Notes under the pieces: model-generated
What the model was told of the DNA's origin: nothing
The model's input: the letters and a program-made list of their open reading frames with translations, nothing else
Databases searched by the model: none
Source: Methylorubrum aminovorans
Lineage (GTDB): Bacteria > Pseudomonadota > Alphaproteobacteria > Rhizobiales > Beijerinckiaceae
Reading direction: 5' to 3'
DNA length: 64,000 nt
Assembly: GCF_022179725.1 (NCBI RefSeq)
Contig: NZ_BPRC01000013.1
Location: forward strand, 1-64,000
Program-made: the position numbers and the translations under genes
Shown: positions 1 through 9,548 of the stretch, one piece after another
Layout of the letters: the number at the start of each line of letters is the position of its first letter
Numbering within the stretch: the stretch's first letter is position 1

Positions 1-35
1 TGCGCGTCGCTGAGAACCAAGCGATCCTGAACGCT

Positions 36-63
36 CAAGGCTGTCCTCCAAAAGACAGCCTTG
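36..63. repeat. 10-bp stem-loop, terminator-like
   Basis: Perfect inverted repeat CAAGGCTGTC / GACAGCCTTG with an 8-base loop. There is no T-tract on either side, so its role as a terminator for the minus-strand gene ending at 133 is only possible. The rest of bases 1-132 shows nothing else I can name. Confidence 0.4.
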
Positions 64-132
64 AAGCACCGCTTACCCCGTCCGTGAACCCCAAGAGTCC
101 ACGCGGCCTAGGGCGGAGGGCGCTCCTCGCGA

Positions 133-630
133 TCAGGCCGGGAGACCGATGGCCAAGGCCGCGGCGCTCGGCGGCGTCCGTGGGCGTGGCATCGCTGCTG
201 CCGGGCAGGGCGGCGGATCGTCGTCATCGTTCCGGCGCCCAGAGCGCGGGAACCGGCGCAGGCTCGACCAGCGCCGCGCCCGACGGGGCAGAGCGCGGCC
301 TCCCGGAGGAGCCGCTGTCGCCGGGGGCGCCCCCCGGTCGAGCGTGCCGAGCGCGGCGAGGACGGCATCGACCGGCACCGGCTCGGCCCGGCAACCGGTC
401 AGGCACCGCAGCGCGGGCGCGTTCTCCAGGGCGCAGGCATCGGAGGCCCAGGAGGCCAGGATCGCCCGCTTGTCCGCACGGGACAGGAGCGGGTGGGCCA
501 GCACCTCGCGCGGATGGCGGAACACGTCGCCGGGGGCGACGAGCGCCTGCCACGCCTCGAACGAGGCGGCCGGCGTACCAGCCGGGTTCATGGGGCCGGA
601 ATGGGGTGGAAACGTCTCGATCATCGTCAC
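133..630 (-). CDS. Hypothetical protein downstream of hsp20
   Basis: A 165-codon frame directly downstream of the small heat-shock gene on the same strand. The GTG start at 630 is preceded by AGGGAG about ten bases upstream; an in-frame ATG lies two codons later. The first ~95 residues look like a folded region (FEAWQALVAPGDVFRHPREV, then a Cys-containing helical stretch). The last 65 residues are Arg/Pro/Ala-rich, with an acidic run DDDD followed by PPP, and look disordered. I know of no named domain. The position suggests co-transcription and co-induction with hsp20. The frame of the C-terminal part is less certain because competing frames are also open in this GC-rich stretch. Confidence 0.55.
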   Translation of the reverse strand: MTMIETFPPHSGPMNPAGTPAASFEAWQALVAPGDVFRHPREVLAHPLLSRADKRAILASWASDACALENAPALRCLTGCRAEPVPVDAVLAALGTLDRGAPPATAAPPGGRALPRRARRWSSLRRFPRSGRRNDDDDPPPCPAAAMPRPRTPPSAAALAIGLPA

Positions 631-734
631 GGGTCATCTCCCTGAAGGCACGGGGTGGCGTGCGAAAAGGAAGCGATCCCCGGGAAGCGCGGGCTCCCGG
701 GGAGGCCGGCTCGTGCTGTCGTTCGCGCGTCGGG

Positions 735-1220
735 TCAGGCGGCCTTGGAGCGATCCACGACCTGCGCCGCCTTCTCATTTGGCGTGTTGTCCTGCCCGAC
801 GGCGGTCTGCGTGCCGCCGATGGTGATCCGGCGGGGCTTGAGCGCCTCCGGCACCTCACGTTTCAGCTCGACCGTCAGCAGGCCGTTTTCCAGACTGGCA
901 CCCGTGACCCTGACGTGCTGGGCGAGGTTGAAGCTCTGGCGGAACGTGCGCCCGGCGATGCCCCGGTGCAGGTATTCCCGCTCGCGCTCCTGTCCCTTCT
1001 TCTGGCCCACGACGAGGAGCGTGGTGTCGTGCTGGGTCAGCTCGATCTCGTCCTGCGCGAAGCCGGCCACCGCCATGGTGATGCGGTAGGCGTCCTCGGA
1101 CAGCTTCTCGATGTCGTAGGGCGGCCACGCGGCCGAGGTCTCGGCCTGGTCGAGCCCGGAGAACAGCCGGTCGAAGCCGACGGTGGAGCGGTAGAGGGGA
1201 GCGAAGTCGAAGGTTCTCAT
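735..1220 (-). CDS. Small heat-shock protein, Hsp20/IbpA family
   Basis: ATP-independent holdase chaperone of 161 residues that binds unfolding proteins in the cytoplasm. After a short N-terminal arm (RTFDFAPLYRSTVGFDRLFS) comes an alpha-crystallin domain that opens with PYDIEKLSEDAYRITMAVAG and contains the conserved GIAGRTFRQSFNLAQHVRV and ASLENGLLTVEL segments (the G-x-L motif). The C-terminal PRRITIGG supplies the I-x-I-type tail that docks oligomers. I chose the ATG at 1220 because AGGAGG lies eight bases upstream (1229-1234); a GTG at 1226 would sit too close to it. The leader resembles a ROSE thermometer, so translation is probably induced by heat. Confidence 0.93.
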   Translation of the reverse strand: MRTFDFAPLYRSTVGFDRLFSGLDQAETSAAWPPYDIEKLSEDAYRITMAVAGFAQDEIELTQHDTTLLVVGQKKGQEREREYLHRGIAGRTFRQSFNLAQHVRVTGASLENGLLTVELKREVPEALKPRRITIGGTQTAVGQDNTPNEKAAQVVDRSKAA

Positions 1221-1320
1221 GACCACATCCTCCTTGGAGCAACGTGATGACGAGGGCCACCGGACACCCTATCCGGCGCCCAACCCGCGAGCCCGTCAGG
1301 GCCTCGCACGCGCGTAACGC
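1221..1320 (-). promoter_or_regulatory. Probable ROSE-type RNA thermometer in the hsp20 leader
   Basis: Just before the start codon the minus strand reads TTGCT (1238-1242), then CC, AA, and the Shine-Dalgarno AGGAGG (1229-1234). The TTGCTCC arm can fold back on GGAGGA around a short loop, leaving a G-G mismatch. This is the layout known for the 3' hairpin of rhizobial ROSE elements. Further upstream are more hairpins, for example CCGGA / TCCGG around 1264-1280 and a GCGAGCC / GGGCTCGC type stem. The identification rests on the UUGCU/SD arrangement and on the gene being hsp20; the exact 5' limit is a guess. Confidence 0.7.
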
Positions 1321-1453
1321 GCTGGCTCGGGCCGGGTTCCGGGCTGCCGACGTTTTTTCGCGGATCTCGATACGAGAGCGCTCCGTTGCCGTCCCGGCCC
1401 GAGGCGGGAGGTCGTTGCCCTGACCGGATGCCGGCATGACGGGCGGGCCCGCC

Positions 1454-2098
1454 TCACCGGCTCTCTGCCGCCACGCCCCGCAGCAGCGGCACGAAGGAGA
1501 CCGGGCCGAAATCGGTGCTCTCGAACCGGTCCGGCCCACGCCGGGTCAGCCGCAGCAGCGTCTGGCCGCCGGGCGGGCCGACCGGGATGACGAGGCGGCC
1601 CGCCTGCTTGAGCTGGGATTTGAGCGCCTCCGGGATCGCGGGGCCCGCCGCGGAGACGAGGATCGCGTCGAAGGGCGCGGCCTCGGGCCAGCCCGCCCCG
1701 CCATCGCCGACGCGCAGGTGCACGCCGGCGAAGCCGAGGGCGGCGAGGCGGGCGCGCGTCGCCTCGGCCAGGGCCGCCTGGCGCTCGATGGCGTAGACCT
1801 GCGCGCCCATCCGCGCCAGCACGGCGGCCGTGTAGCCGCAACCGGCCCCGACCTCGAGCACCCGCTCGCCGGGGCGCAGCGCCAGCGCCTCGATCATCAG
1901 GGCGGCCATGTAGGGCTGGGAGATCGTCTGCCCCGCACCGATCGGCAGCGGCCCGTCGCTGTAAGCCTCCGCCGCGCCATCGGGCGGCACGAAAGCCTCG
2001 CGCGGCACATTTCCCATCGCGTCGAGGACGGCGGCATCGCGGATGCCGCGGGCGATCAACTGCGCCTCGACCATCCGGGCGCGGGCCTCGTCCGGCAC
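1454..2098 (-). CDS. pcm: Protein-L-isoaspartate O-methyltransferase
   Basis: Uses S-adenosylmethionine to methylate isoaspartyl residues in damaged proteins so they can be repaired. The 214 residues match the family length. Visible features are the PIGAGQTISQPYMAAL active-site segment, the SAM-binding motif VLEVGAGCGYTAAVLA, and the later DAILVSAAGPAIP and GRLVIPVGPPGG strands. I chose the GTG at 2098 because GGAG sits ten bases upstream and the conserved region begins immediately; the frame stays open to 2329 without family similarity. A second, more divergent Pcm is encoded at 28364-29038. This copy stands alone, divergent from the cupin gene. Confidence 0.92.
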   Translation of the reverse strand: MPDEARARMVEAQLIARGIRDAAVLDAMGNVPREAFVPPDGAAEAYSDGPLPIGAGQTISQPYMAALMIEALALRPGERVLEVGAGCGYTAAVLARMGAQVYAIERQAALAEATRARLAALGFAGVHLRVGDGGAGWPEAAPFDAILVSAAGPAIPEALKSQLKQAGRLVIPVGPPGGQTLLRLTRRGPDRFESTDFGPVSFVPLLRGVAAESR

Positions 2099-2102
2099 CG
2101 TC

Positions 2103-2252
2103 TCACTCCGTGCCGGCCCCGTCCGTCCGGTCGTCGGACGAATCGTCGGCGGGAGGCAAGGTCGGCGGCGGCAGGCGGCCGGGGCTCGGCGGTGTCGGCA
2201 GGCCGGCATCCTCATCGGCCGGCGGGAGCGGGGCGGGTTTGGTCTCGGGCAT
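2103..2252 (-). CDS. Possible 49-residue Pro-rich peptide upstream of pcm
   Basis: ATG at 2252 to TGA at 2103, ending five bases before the pcm start; its end overlaps the pcm ribosome-binding region. The product is Pro- and Asp-rich (starts MPETKPAPLPP, ends DRTDGAGTE), with no domain. The ribosome site ahead of it is weak. It could be a leader peptide or a small disordered protein co-transcribed with pcm, or simply chance in GC-rich DNA. Confidence 0.35.
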   Translation of the reverse strand: MPETKPAPLPPADEDAGLPTPPSPGRLPPPTLPPADDSSDDRTDGAGTE

Positions 2253-2379
2253 CGATCCATCGCAAGCTGCGGCGGCGCCGGGCGCGCCGCCTTCCCGAAC
2301 TCAACGCCGAGAGGACGGACCGGTGTCATACCGGATCCGCTCCCCGGTCCGGGCCGCTCCCTGCACCCGGAGGAGAACC

Positions 2380-2712
2380 CTGCGCATAACCGCTTGCCCC
2401 AACCTATTCGCCGGCCTGCCGGCGCAGGCGGATGAGGAGATCTTCGAGACGCTGCTCGCGCGGCCCGGCCTGCGGGTCGAGCGCATCCTCTCGGCAGGTC
2501 AAGCGAGCCCGCCGGGCTTCTGGTACGATCAGGACGGGGATGAATGGGTGGCGGTGCTTCAGGGCAGCGCCGAACTCCGCTTCGCCGACGAGCCCGCGCC
2601 GCGGCTTCTCGCGGCGGGCGATCACCTGCTGATCCCGGCGCATCGCCGGCACCGTGTCGAGCGCACGGCCAATCCGACGATCTGGCTCGCGGTCCACTGC
2701 GCGCCGCGCTAG
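2380..2712 (+). CDS. Cupin-domain protein
   Basis: About 110 residues forming one small beta-barrel. The cupin motifs are ASPPGFWYDQDGDEWVAVLQ (motif 1 region) and GDHLLIPAHRRHRVE (motif 2 with its metal-binding His). Motif 1 lacks the usual H-x-H (here there is FWYDQDGDEW), so metal binding may differ. A strong GGAGGAG lies at 2369-2375 and the first possible codon after it in this frame is CTG at 2380. No ATG, GTG or TTG fits, so a rare CTG start is likely. The substrate is unknown. The gene is divergent from pcm. Confidence 0.75.
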   Translation: MRITACPNLFAGLPAQADEEIFETLLARPGLRVERILSAGQASPPGFWYDQDGDEWVAVLQGSAELRFADEPAPRLLAAGDHLLIPAHRRHRVERTANPTIWLAVHCAPR

Positions 2713-2809
2713 AGCATCGTCCTGGACATCGGATCTAGAACGATGCTCTAGGCCTCTGGTTTCGCATCATCTTTTTCCGAACGCCGGCGGCCGCCGTTCG
2801 GGATGATGC
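2710..2809. repeat. Two intergenic palindromes of a family repeated in the window
   Basis: The first is TAGAGCATCGT (2710-2720) with its perfect inverse ACGATGCTCTA (2740-2750), overlapping the cupin stop codon. The second has outer arms GCATCAT (2764-2770) and ATGATGC (2803-2809) around CCGAACG / CGTTCGG. Related elements with ATCGTC/GACGAT arms and an inner CGAAAG / CTTTCG stem occur near 17949, 40663 and 42671. Confidence 0.65.
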
Positions 2810-2888
2810 TCTCGATCCTTGTTGCGACGCGCATTCTTGCGACGACCCGGTTGCCACTTCGTCGGAATGCGCTCTAACGCGTTGCCTC

Positions 2889-5114
2889 ATGATCGCGTGC
2901 CGCATCGAGCCGAAGGGACAGATCGAGCCGGAGGGGGAGGGCGTCTGGCGCTCCACCGGTTCCGATCCGCAATTCCGGCTGACCCATCCCCGCGGCGGGC
3001 GGCTGTTTCCGCTCCGGCTCACGGGGGGATGGGTGCGCATCCGCGCCGACCTCGAAGGGCTGGGCACGACGAAGCCGGTGCCGCTCCTCTACGTCGATGA
3101 CGGCTCGGGCTTTCGCGAGGAGGAGGCGGTCCGCCTGGAAATGCGGGACGGCGGCATCGACGACCTCGTACACCTGCCGCGCCGGGTGCGGGGCCTGCGC
3201 CTCGATCCGCTCGCCGCGAGCGGTCGGTTCCGTCTCGCGCGCGCCACGCTGGAGCCTCTGCCGGGTCCCGCGGCCGCGCTCGCCGTCGCCCGGCGGCTCG
3301 TGGCGCGGCTGCCGGAGGAGGAGAGGGGGGGCAGGGCCCTGCTCGGCCGCCTCGCCCGTCTCGCCCTGAGCCGGCCGCCCGCCGCCCTGTGGCGGGCGTT
3401 CTGGGACAGCGCCCGGCCGCGCCCGGCGGCGGCCTCCTACGCCGCCTGGATCGCGCAGGTCGAACGCCCGGCCCTGCCCAGCCCGGAGGCGATGCGGACG
3501 GCGATCGCGGGTTTTCGCCTGCGACCGCGCATCTCCATCGTCATGCCGGTCTACAACACGCCTAAACCCTATCTGGAGGCGGCGCTCGCCAGCATCCGGG
3601 CCCAGGCCTATCCCGATTGGGAGCTGTGCCTCTGCGACGACGCCTCGACCGCCCCGCATATTGCGCCGATGCTCGACGCGCTGGCGGCGGAGGAGCCGCG
3701 GGTGCGCCTGCACCGGCGGACCACGAACGGTCGCATCGTCGGGGCGAGCAACGACGCGCTGGCGCTCGCCACCGGTGACTGGATCACCCTGATCGACCAC
3801 GACGACGTGATCCCGCCGCACGCGCTCTTCGCCCTCGTCGAGGCCCTGAACGCCGATCCGCAGACCGATTTCCTCTACTCGGACGAGGACAAGATCACGA
3901 TTCAAGGCGAGCGCTACGAGCCGTTCTTCAAGCCGGATTGGTCGCCCGAAACGCTGGAGGCCTGCATGTACACGGCCCATCTGGCGCTCTACCGGCGGGA
4001 TATCGTGGCCCGCATCGGCGCCTTCCGGCCGGAATGCGAGGGCGCGCAGGATTACGACTTCGTCCTGCGCTACACCGAGCACGCGACCCGCGTGCGCCAC
4101 GTGCCGCAAGTGCTCTATCACTGGCGGGCGATCCCCGGTTCGACCGCCCAGGCCATGGACAACAAGGGCTACGTGGTCGCCGCCGCTCTGCGGGCGCTCG
4201 AAGACCGGGCGCGGCGCACCGGCGGGCTCGATTCCGTGCGCCCCACGGCGTTTGCCGGCAGTTTCCACCTGCGCCGGCCGCTGCGGGAGCGCCCGCTCGT
4301 CTCGATCGTAATTCCCACCGCCGGGCGCGACAGCGCGGTCCGCGGCCGCACGGTCGATCTGCTGGCCGCCTGTCTTGCCAGCATCCGCGAGCGCAGCAGC
4401 TACGAGGCGCTCGAGATCGTCGCGGTCGATAACGGCGATCTGCGGCCGACGACGAAGGCCGCGCTGGAGCGCTACGGCGCCCGCTCCGTCACCTGGGACC
4501 GGCCGGACTTCAACGTCGCCGCCAAGATGAATCTCGGGGCGCGGGCGGCAACCGGCGAGGTGTTGGTTTTCCTCAACGACGACATCGAAGTGATCAGCCC
4601 CGACTGGATCGAGGCGATGCTGGCGCTGCTGCAGATTCCCGGCGTCGGCGCAATCGGCCCGAAACTCCTATTCGAGACCGGTGAGTTGCAGCATGTCGGC
4701 GTGACGGTGATCGATGCGACGCCCGACCATCCCCGCCGCTCCTATCCGCGGGAAGACCCCGGCCATTTCTTCTCGACCGCGGGCAACCGCAACTACCTCG
4801 CGGTGACGGGGGCCTGCGTGATGGTGCGGCGGGCCGATTTCGAGGGTATCGGAGGCTTCGACGAGGCGTTCGCCGTCAATTACAACGACGTCGATCTCTG
4901 CCTGCGCCTGCGCGAGCGGGGCCTGCGCAGCGTCTACTGCGCGGAGGTCGAACTCTATCATTACGAGAGCCGCAACCGGGCGCGCACCGTCGCGGCCGAT
5001 GAGCAGGCCCGCTTCCGCGCGCGCTGGGCGGAGAAGATCCCGAAGGATCCCTATTACAGCGAGTGGTTCGAGGCGCTGCCGCCGACCTTCGAGCTCGATC
5101 CGGCAAGGTTCTGA
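2889..5114 (+). CDS. Glycosyltransferase with two family-2 domains
   Basis: A 741-residue, probably membrane-associated enzyme for surface polysaccharide or lipid-linked glycan assembly. Residues 1-200 are a non-catalytic region rich in Arg and Ala. The first GT-A domain starts near 214 with ISIVMPVYNTPKPYLEAALA, and its nucleotide/metal motif is LIDHDD near 300 (DxD type). The second starts near 468 (LVSIVIPTAGRD) with FLNDDIEVI near 560 and ends with the NDVDLCLRLRERG acceptor-side motif. Two GT2 domains in one chain is typical of rhamnan or O-antigen type polymerising transferases. No polysaccharide operon surrounds it; the acceptor is unknown. The ATG follows a palindromic intergenic region. 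Confidence 0.88.
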   Translation: MIACRIEPKGQIEPEGEGVWRSTGSDPQFRLTHPRGGRLFPLRLTGGWVRIRADLEGLGTTKPVPLLYVDDGSGFREEEAVRLEMRDGGIDDLVHLPRRVRGLRLDPLAASGRFRLARATLEPLPGPAAALAVARRLVARLPEEERGGRALLGRLARLALSRPPAALWRAFWDSARPRPAAASYAAWIAQVERPALPSPEAMRTAIAGFRLRPRISIVMPVYNTPKPYLEAALASIRAQAYPDWELCLCDDASTAPHIAPMLDALAAEEPRVRLHRRTTNGRIVGASNDALALATGDWITLIDHDDVIPPHALFALVEALNADPQTDFLYSDEDKITIQGERYEPFFKPDWSPETLEACMYTAHLALYRRDIVARIGAFRPECEGAQDYDFVLRYTEHATRVRHVPQVLYHWRAIPGSTAQAMDNKGYVVAAALRALEDRARRTGGLDSVRPTAFAGSFHLRRPLRERPLVSIVIPTAGRDSAVRGRTVDLLAACLASIRERSSYEALEIVAVDNGDLRPTTKAALERYGARSVTWDRPDFNVAAKMNLGARAATGEVLVFLNDDIEVISPDWIEAMLALLQIPGVGAIGPKLLFETGELQHVGVTVIDATPDHPRRSYPREDPGHFFSTAGNRNYLAVTGACVMVRRADFEGIGGFDEAFAVNYNDVDLCLRLRERGLRSVYCAEVELYHYESRNRARTVAADEQARFRARWAEKIPKDPYYSEWFEALPPTFELDPARF

Positions 5115-5207
5115 GTGCCGGTGCCGACTGGGCTCCCCCGTCTCCCCGCGTGCGAGGAGAGGGGATGCGCGGCCAAGAATCTACACACGAAGACCGCGGC
5201 TGCCCCC

Positions 5208-8200
5208 TCACCGCGAGTTGATCATCTCCTTGATGCGCGCGGCGAGCACTTCCATCACGAAGGGCTTGGTGATGACCTGCATGCCGGGCTCCAAGTGGCC
5301 GTTGCCCACCGCCGCGTTCTCGGCGTAGCCGGTGATGAACAGCACCTTCAGGTCCGGCCGCAGCACGCGGCCCGCATCCGCCACCTGCCGCCCGTTCATG
5401 CCGCCGGGCAGGCCGACATCGGTCACGAGGAGATCGATGCGCACGTCCGATTGCAGCACCTTGAGGCCAGAGGGGCCGTCGGCCGCCTCGATCGCGGTGT
5501 AGCCGAGATCCTCCAGCACCTCCGTCACGAGCATCCGCACCGTCGGCTCGTCGTCGACGATCAGCACCGTCTCGCCCTGCTCGGCGCGGGGCGCGGCGGC
5601 CAGATCCGGGGCCGCGTCCGGTTCCTCCGCCGCCCCGTAATGGCGCGGCAGGTAGAGGCACATCGTCGTGCCTTGGCCGACCTCCGAGTAGATCCGCACC
5701 TGCCCGCCCGACTGGCGCACGAAGCCGTAGATCATCGACAGACCGAGCCCCGTGCCCTGGCCGATCGGCTTGGTGGTGAAGAACGGATCGAACGCCTTGG
5801 CGATCACATCCGGGCTCATGCCGGTGCCGGTATCGGTCACGCACAGCGAGAGGTACTGGCCGGGATCGAGATCGCGCTCGCGGGCGCCGCGATCGTCGAG
5901 CCACTTGTTGGCGGTCTCGATGGTGATGCGACCGCCGTCCGGCATGGCGTCGCGGGCGTTGATGCAGAGGTTCAGGAGCGCGTTCTCAAGCTGGCTCGGA
6001 TCGACCAGAACCGACCACAGCCCGCCCGCGGCCACCACTTCGAGGGTGACCGACGGGCCGATGGTCCGGCGCAGCAACTCCTCCATCCCCATCACCAGCC
6101 GGTTCACGTCGGTGGGCTTGGGGTCGAGGGTCTGGCGGCGTGAGAAGGCGAGCAGGCGGTGCGTCAGGGCCGCGGCGCGCTTGGCGGCGCCCTGCGCGGC
6201 GTTGACGTAGCGGTCGATCTCGGTGATCCGCCCCTGCGCGAGGCGGGTCTGAAGCAGTTCGAGCGAGCCGGTGATGCCGGTGAGCAGGTTGTTGAAGTCG
6301 TGGGCGAGGCCGCCGGTGAGCTGGCCCACCGCCTCCATCTTTTGGCTCTGGCGCAGGGCCTCCTCGGTGCGCATCAGTTCGGCGGTGCGCGCCGCCACCT
6401 GCTGCTCCAGGCTGGCGTTGAAGGCCTCCAGCTGCGCCTTGGCCCGCAGCTCCGCCTCGATGTTGCGCGCCTCGATCACGGTGCCGATCGGTGTGCCGTG
6501 CTCGTCGCGGATCGGGCTCGCGGTGAAAGCGACGGGGTAGAACGAACCGTCGCGGTGGACGAAGACCTCCTGGCCCTGCTCCTGGTTGTTCTCGGGGAAG
6601 GCCTGATCGATCGGACATTCGTGGAGCGGGTAGGGGCTCCCGTCCGGCCGGGTATGGTGGACGACGTCGTGGAGCGCTTGTCCCAGCGTCTCGTCCAGGC
6701 TGTAGCCGGTCAGCCGCTCGGCGGCGCGGTTCATGTAGGCGCAGTGCTGGCGCTCATCCATCATGAAGATGGCCTGCGTCGCGTTGTCGAGCACCGCGTC
6801 GAGGCGGCGCGTGGTCTCGACGAGACGCTCCTCGGTGATCTTGCGCGCGGTGATGTCGATGGCGCTGCCGACGCCGCGCAGGCAGCGCCCCTCCGCGTCG
6901 AACACGCCGCGCCCCTTGGACGCGATCCAGCGGACGGCGCCGTCGGTGCGTCCGATCGCGCGGAATTCCTCATCGTAGAGAGCGCGGGTCGAAGGATCGA
7001 GCGCGGCGGCGAAGGCGGCGGTCACCCGTGCCCGATCGTCCGGGTGGAGGCCGTTGGCGAAGTCGTCGAAGGTCACATCCGCTTCAGGGGCCAGCCCGAA
7101 CATCGCCTTGATCCGCGGCGGCCAGAACAGGGTGCCGGCTTGGGGATCGAAGTCCCACAGACCGATCTCGCCGCTCTCGACGGCGAGCCGCAGGCGCTCC
7201 TCGCTCTCGGCGAGCGCCAGCTCCGCGGCCCTCCGCTCCTCGATATCGACCACGGAGCCGATATAGCCGAGGAAGCTCCCGTCGGCGGCAAAGCGCGGAC
7301 TCGCCGTGTCGATCGCCCAGCGATAGGCGCCGTCGAGGCGGCGCAACCTGTATTCGAGGCTGAACCCCTCGCGCCGGGCATTCGCCCTCAGGAAGGTCTC
7401 ACCCGACCAGCCGCGGTCGTCCGGGTGCACGGCCTCGAGCCAGCCGAGGCCGAGCGCCGCCGCCTCGCTCTGGCCGGTGAACTCGTACCAGCGCCGGTTG
7501 AGGTACTGGCAGGCGCCGTCCGGGTCGGTGACCCACATCATCACCGGCGCGTCGTCGGCCATGGTGCGGAAGCGCGCCTCGCTCTCCGCGAGCACCGCGT
7601 TGCCGGTGATCCGCTCGGTCACGTCCGAACCGTCGACGAACACGCCGGTGATCGTCCCGCCCGCGTCCCGCATCGGCTGGTAGACGAAATCGAGGAAGCG
7701 CCGCTCGGGCACGCCGCCGGGCTGGCGCAGGAGCGTTACCGGCGCCCCATGCGCCGTGTGGCTGCGGCCGCTGGCGAACACCTCGTCCAGCAACTCGAAG
7801 AAGCCCTGGCCCTCGACCTCCGGCAGGGCGACGCGCACCGGCTTGCCGAGGACGTCGCGGTGAGCGACGAGCCCGCGATAGGCGGCATTGGCGAAGGTAA
7901 AGACGTGGTCCGGCCCGTCGAGCACCGCGACGAAGCTCGGCGATTGCTCGAACAGCCGGGCGAAGCGCTCGCGCTCGGCCTGCATCTGCCGACCGGCCCG
8001 CACCGCGGCGGTGGTCTCCGAGCAGGCGCAGAACATGCCCGCCACGCTGCCGTCCTCGACCCGCACCGGCGTGTAGCCGAAGGCGAAATGCGTCTCCTCC
8101 GGATAGCCGTTGCGGTGCATCGTGAAGGTGATGTCCTCCATATGCGTGGCCTCGCCCGCATAGGCCCGCGACAGGATCGGCTCCACTTGGTCCCAGATGT

Positions 8201-8459
8201 CGTGCCAGACCTCATCGAAGGGGCGGCCCAGCGCCTGCGGGTGGCGGGCGCCGCACATCGGCGCGTAGCCGTCGTTGTAGAGCGTGACATGGGCCTCGCC
8301 CCAGACGATCAGCATCGGCTGCTGCGAACCGAGCATGACGCCGACCAGGGTCGTGAGCGCGGTCGGCCAGGCCTCCGGCGGCCCCAGCGGCGTCTTCGCC
8401 CAATCGAGCCCGCGCATCAGCGCACCGGTCTCGCCGCCGCCGGCGAGGAAGTAGGGCAT
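5208..8459 (-). CDS. PAS-domain hybrid histidine kinase with receiver domain
   Basis: About 1083 residues with no membrane segments, so a soluble sensor. In order: an N-terminal PAS-like region (starts [15 protein letters not shown]), at least four further PAS/PAC modules to about residue 640, a coiled-coil linker, and HisKA with phospho-acceptor [11 protein letters not shown] (His near 720). The HATPase follows with [12 protein letters not shown] (N box) and [12 protein letters not shown] (G box near 905), then a C-terminal REC domain with Asp in [11 protein letters not shown] near 1014. The sensed signal is not evident. The start is uncertain: ATG 8459 opens the conserved part, a GTG lies at 8468, and the frame is open to 8549. 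No partner regulator is adjacent. Confidence 0.9.
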   Translation of the reverse strand: MPYFLAGGGETGALMRGLDWAKTPLGPPEAWPTALTTLVGVMLGSQQPMLIVWGEAHVTLYNDGYAPMCGARHPQALGRPFDEVWHDIWDQVEPILSRAYAGEATHMEDITFTMHRNGYPEETHFAFGYTPVRVEDGSVAGMFCACSETTAAVRAGRQMQAERERFARLFEQSPSFVAVLDGPDHVFTFANAAYRGLVAHRDVLGKPVRVALPEVEGQGFFELLDEVFASGRSHTAHGAPVTLLRQPGGVPERRFLDFVYQPMRDAGGTITGVFVDGSDVTERITGNAVLAESEARFRTMADDAPVMMWVTDPDGACQYLNRRWYEFTGQSEAAALGLGWLEAVHPDDRGWSGETFLRANARREGFSLEYRLRRLDGAYRWAIDTASPRFAADGSFLGYIGSVVDIEERRAAELALAESEERLRLAVESGEIGLWDFDPQAGTLFWPPRIKAMFGLAPEADVTFDDFANGLHPDDRARVTAAFAAALDPSTRALYDEEFRAIGRTDGAVRWIASKGRGVFDAEGRCLRGVGSAIDITARKITEERLVETTRRLDAVLDNATQAIFMMDERQHCAYMNRAAERLTGYSLDETLGQALHDVVHHTRPDGSPYPLHECPIDQAFPENNQEQGQEVFVHRDGSFYPVAFTASPIRDEHGTPIGTVIEARNIEAELRAKAQLEAFNASLEQQVAARTAELMRTEEALRQSQKMEAVGQLTGGLAHDFNNLLTGITGSLELLQTRLAQGRITEIDRYVNAAQGAAKRAAALTHRLLAFSRRQTLDPKPTDVNRLVMGMEELLRRTIGPSVTLEVVAAGGLWSVLVDPSQLENALLNLCINARDAMPDGGRITIETANKWLDDRGARERDLDPGQYLSLCVTDTGTGMSPDVIAKAFDPFFTTKPIGQGTGLGLSMIYGFVRQSGGQVRIYSEVGQGTTMCLYLPRHYGAAEEPDAAPDLAAAPRAEQGETVLIVDDEPTVRMLVTEVLEDLGYTAIEAADGPSGLKVLQSDVRIDLLVTDVGLPGGMNGRQVADAGRVLRPDLKVLFITGYAENAAVGNGHLEPGMQVITKPFVMEVLAARIKEMINSR

Positions 8460-8951
8460 GGCGCTCACGCCGCCGGCGTCCGGAACAGCAGCGGCTCGCC
8501 GGGACGCGGATAGGGCCGAAGGGCGAGCGAGCAGGGAAGGTTCGGACAAGCGGGCCAGCGCGGAGACGGGAGGGAAGCGGGCGAGGGGATAGGCAAGGGG
8601 ACGGGCAAAGGGGCAGACACGAGCGAAGCGGGACCGTGTGTTCGATAGCGTTCAACGCGGTAGCTGGCCGGCTGTGCCATCGCCGGGGGTCAGACGGCGC
8701 GTCGAACGCGTTCCCGGCACCTGCCATGGCGCCAACTCATGGCCATGCCAAGGCGTTTGATCGACACGGTCGATCACGCCGGCCGCTCGGAGGGGTTTGA
8801 GGATGAGGGCGCCTTGCACGAGCGCACCGGCCGCGCCAGCATCCGGTCACCGCGGCGCGGGATCGGCGCCGCATGCCGGAAAGCCTGCCTCGCGAATGGA
8901 TTTCCGGCCGGCGTCCTGCAACGCGGCCTGTCGCCTGGGAGAGCCCTTTTC
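8460..8951. other. Intergenic region between kinase and flavoprotein gene
   Basis: About 490 bases between divergent genes. Frames are open on both strands but none shows domain similarity. It probably holds both promoters; I could not pick out convincing -35/-10 boxes. Confidence 0.4.
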
Positions 8952-9548
8952 GTGGACGCGCTGCCTTCCTTCTACGACGACCTCGACGGCTTCCGCGCCG
9001 AGGGCTGGCGCCGCCTCGCCGAGGGCGTGACGAACCGGCACAGCCCGTTCCATACGCCGTCTCTCGCGACCGTCGATGCGGCGGGCCGGCCGCGGCTGCG
9101 CACGGTGGTGCTGCGTGCGGCGGACGCCGGGGCGGGAGCCTTGCGCTTCCACTGCGACCGGCGCTCGGACAAGGCGCGGGAGATCGCCGCGAACGGCCTC
9201 GCCGCCCTCCACGTCTACGATGGGAGGGCCAAGCTCCAGCTCCGTATCGAGGGGCGGGCGCACCTGCACCAGGACGACGCGGTGGCCGACGCCGCCTGGG
9301 GCGCCGCTCTGACGATGAGCCGGATCTGCTACGGGGTCGAACCCGCCCCCGGCACCGCGCTCACGGCGGGCGACGCCTACACCATGCCCGACGAGGACCC
9401 GGAAGCCCGCATCGGCCGCGAGAACTTTTGCGCGGTGGTGCTAAGCGCCGAACGGATGGATCTGCTCTACCTCGACCGGCGCGGGCACCGGCGGGCAGTT
9501 TTTCGCCGCGGAACCGAGACTTGGACGGGAACGTGGGTGGCGCCTTAG
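8952..9548 (+). CDS. Pyridoxamine 5'-phosphate oxidase-like flavoprotein
   Basis: A 198-residue FMN-binding split-barrel protein. The PNPOx-type strands are HTPSLATVDAAGRPRLRTVV and LRFHCDRRSDKAREIAANG; the C-terminal FCAVVLSAERMDLLYLD and RAVF complete the barrel. It is shorter and more divergent than true PdxH, so the substrate may not be PNP. The GTG at 8952 has GGGAGAG upstream; the frame is open further back but unlike the family. Its last four bases overlap the end of the convergent metC gene. Confidence 0.8.
   Translation: MDALPSFYDDLDGFRAEGWRRLAEGVTNRHSPFHTPSLATVDAAGRPRLRTVVLRAADAGAGALRFHCDRRSDKAREIAANGLAALHVYDGRAKLQLRIEGRAHLHQDDAVADAAWGAALTMSRICYGVEPAPGTALTAGDAYTMPDEDPEARIGRENFCAVVLSAERMDLLYLDRRGHRRAVFRRGTETWTGTWVAP

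Noticed and set aside
6159..8513. A 784-codon open frame antisense to the hybrid kinase
   Set aside because: It lies wholly inside a gene with clear PAS, kinase and receiver motifs and shows no domain of its own.
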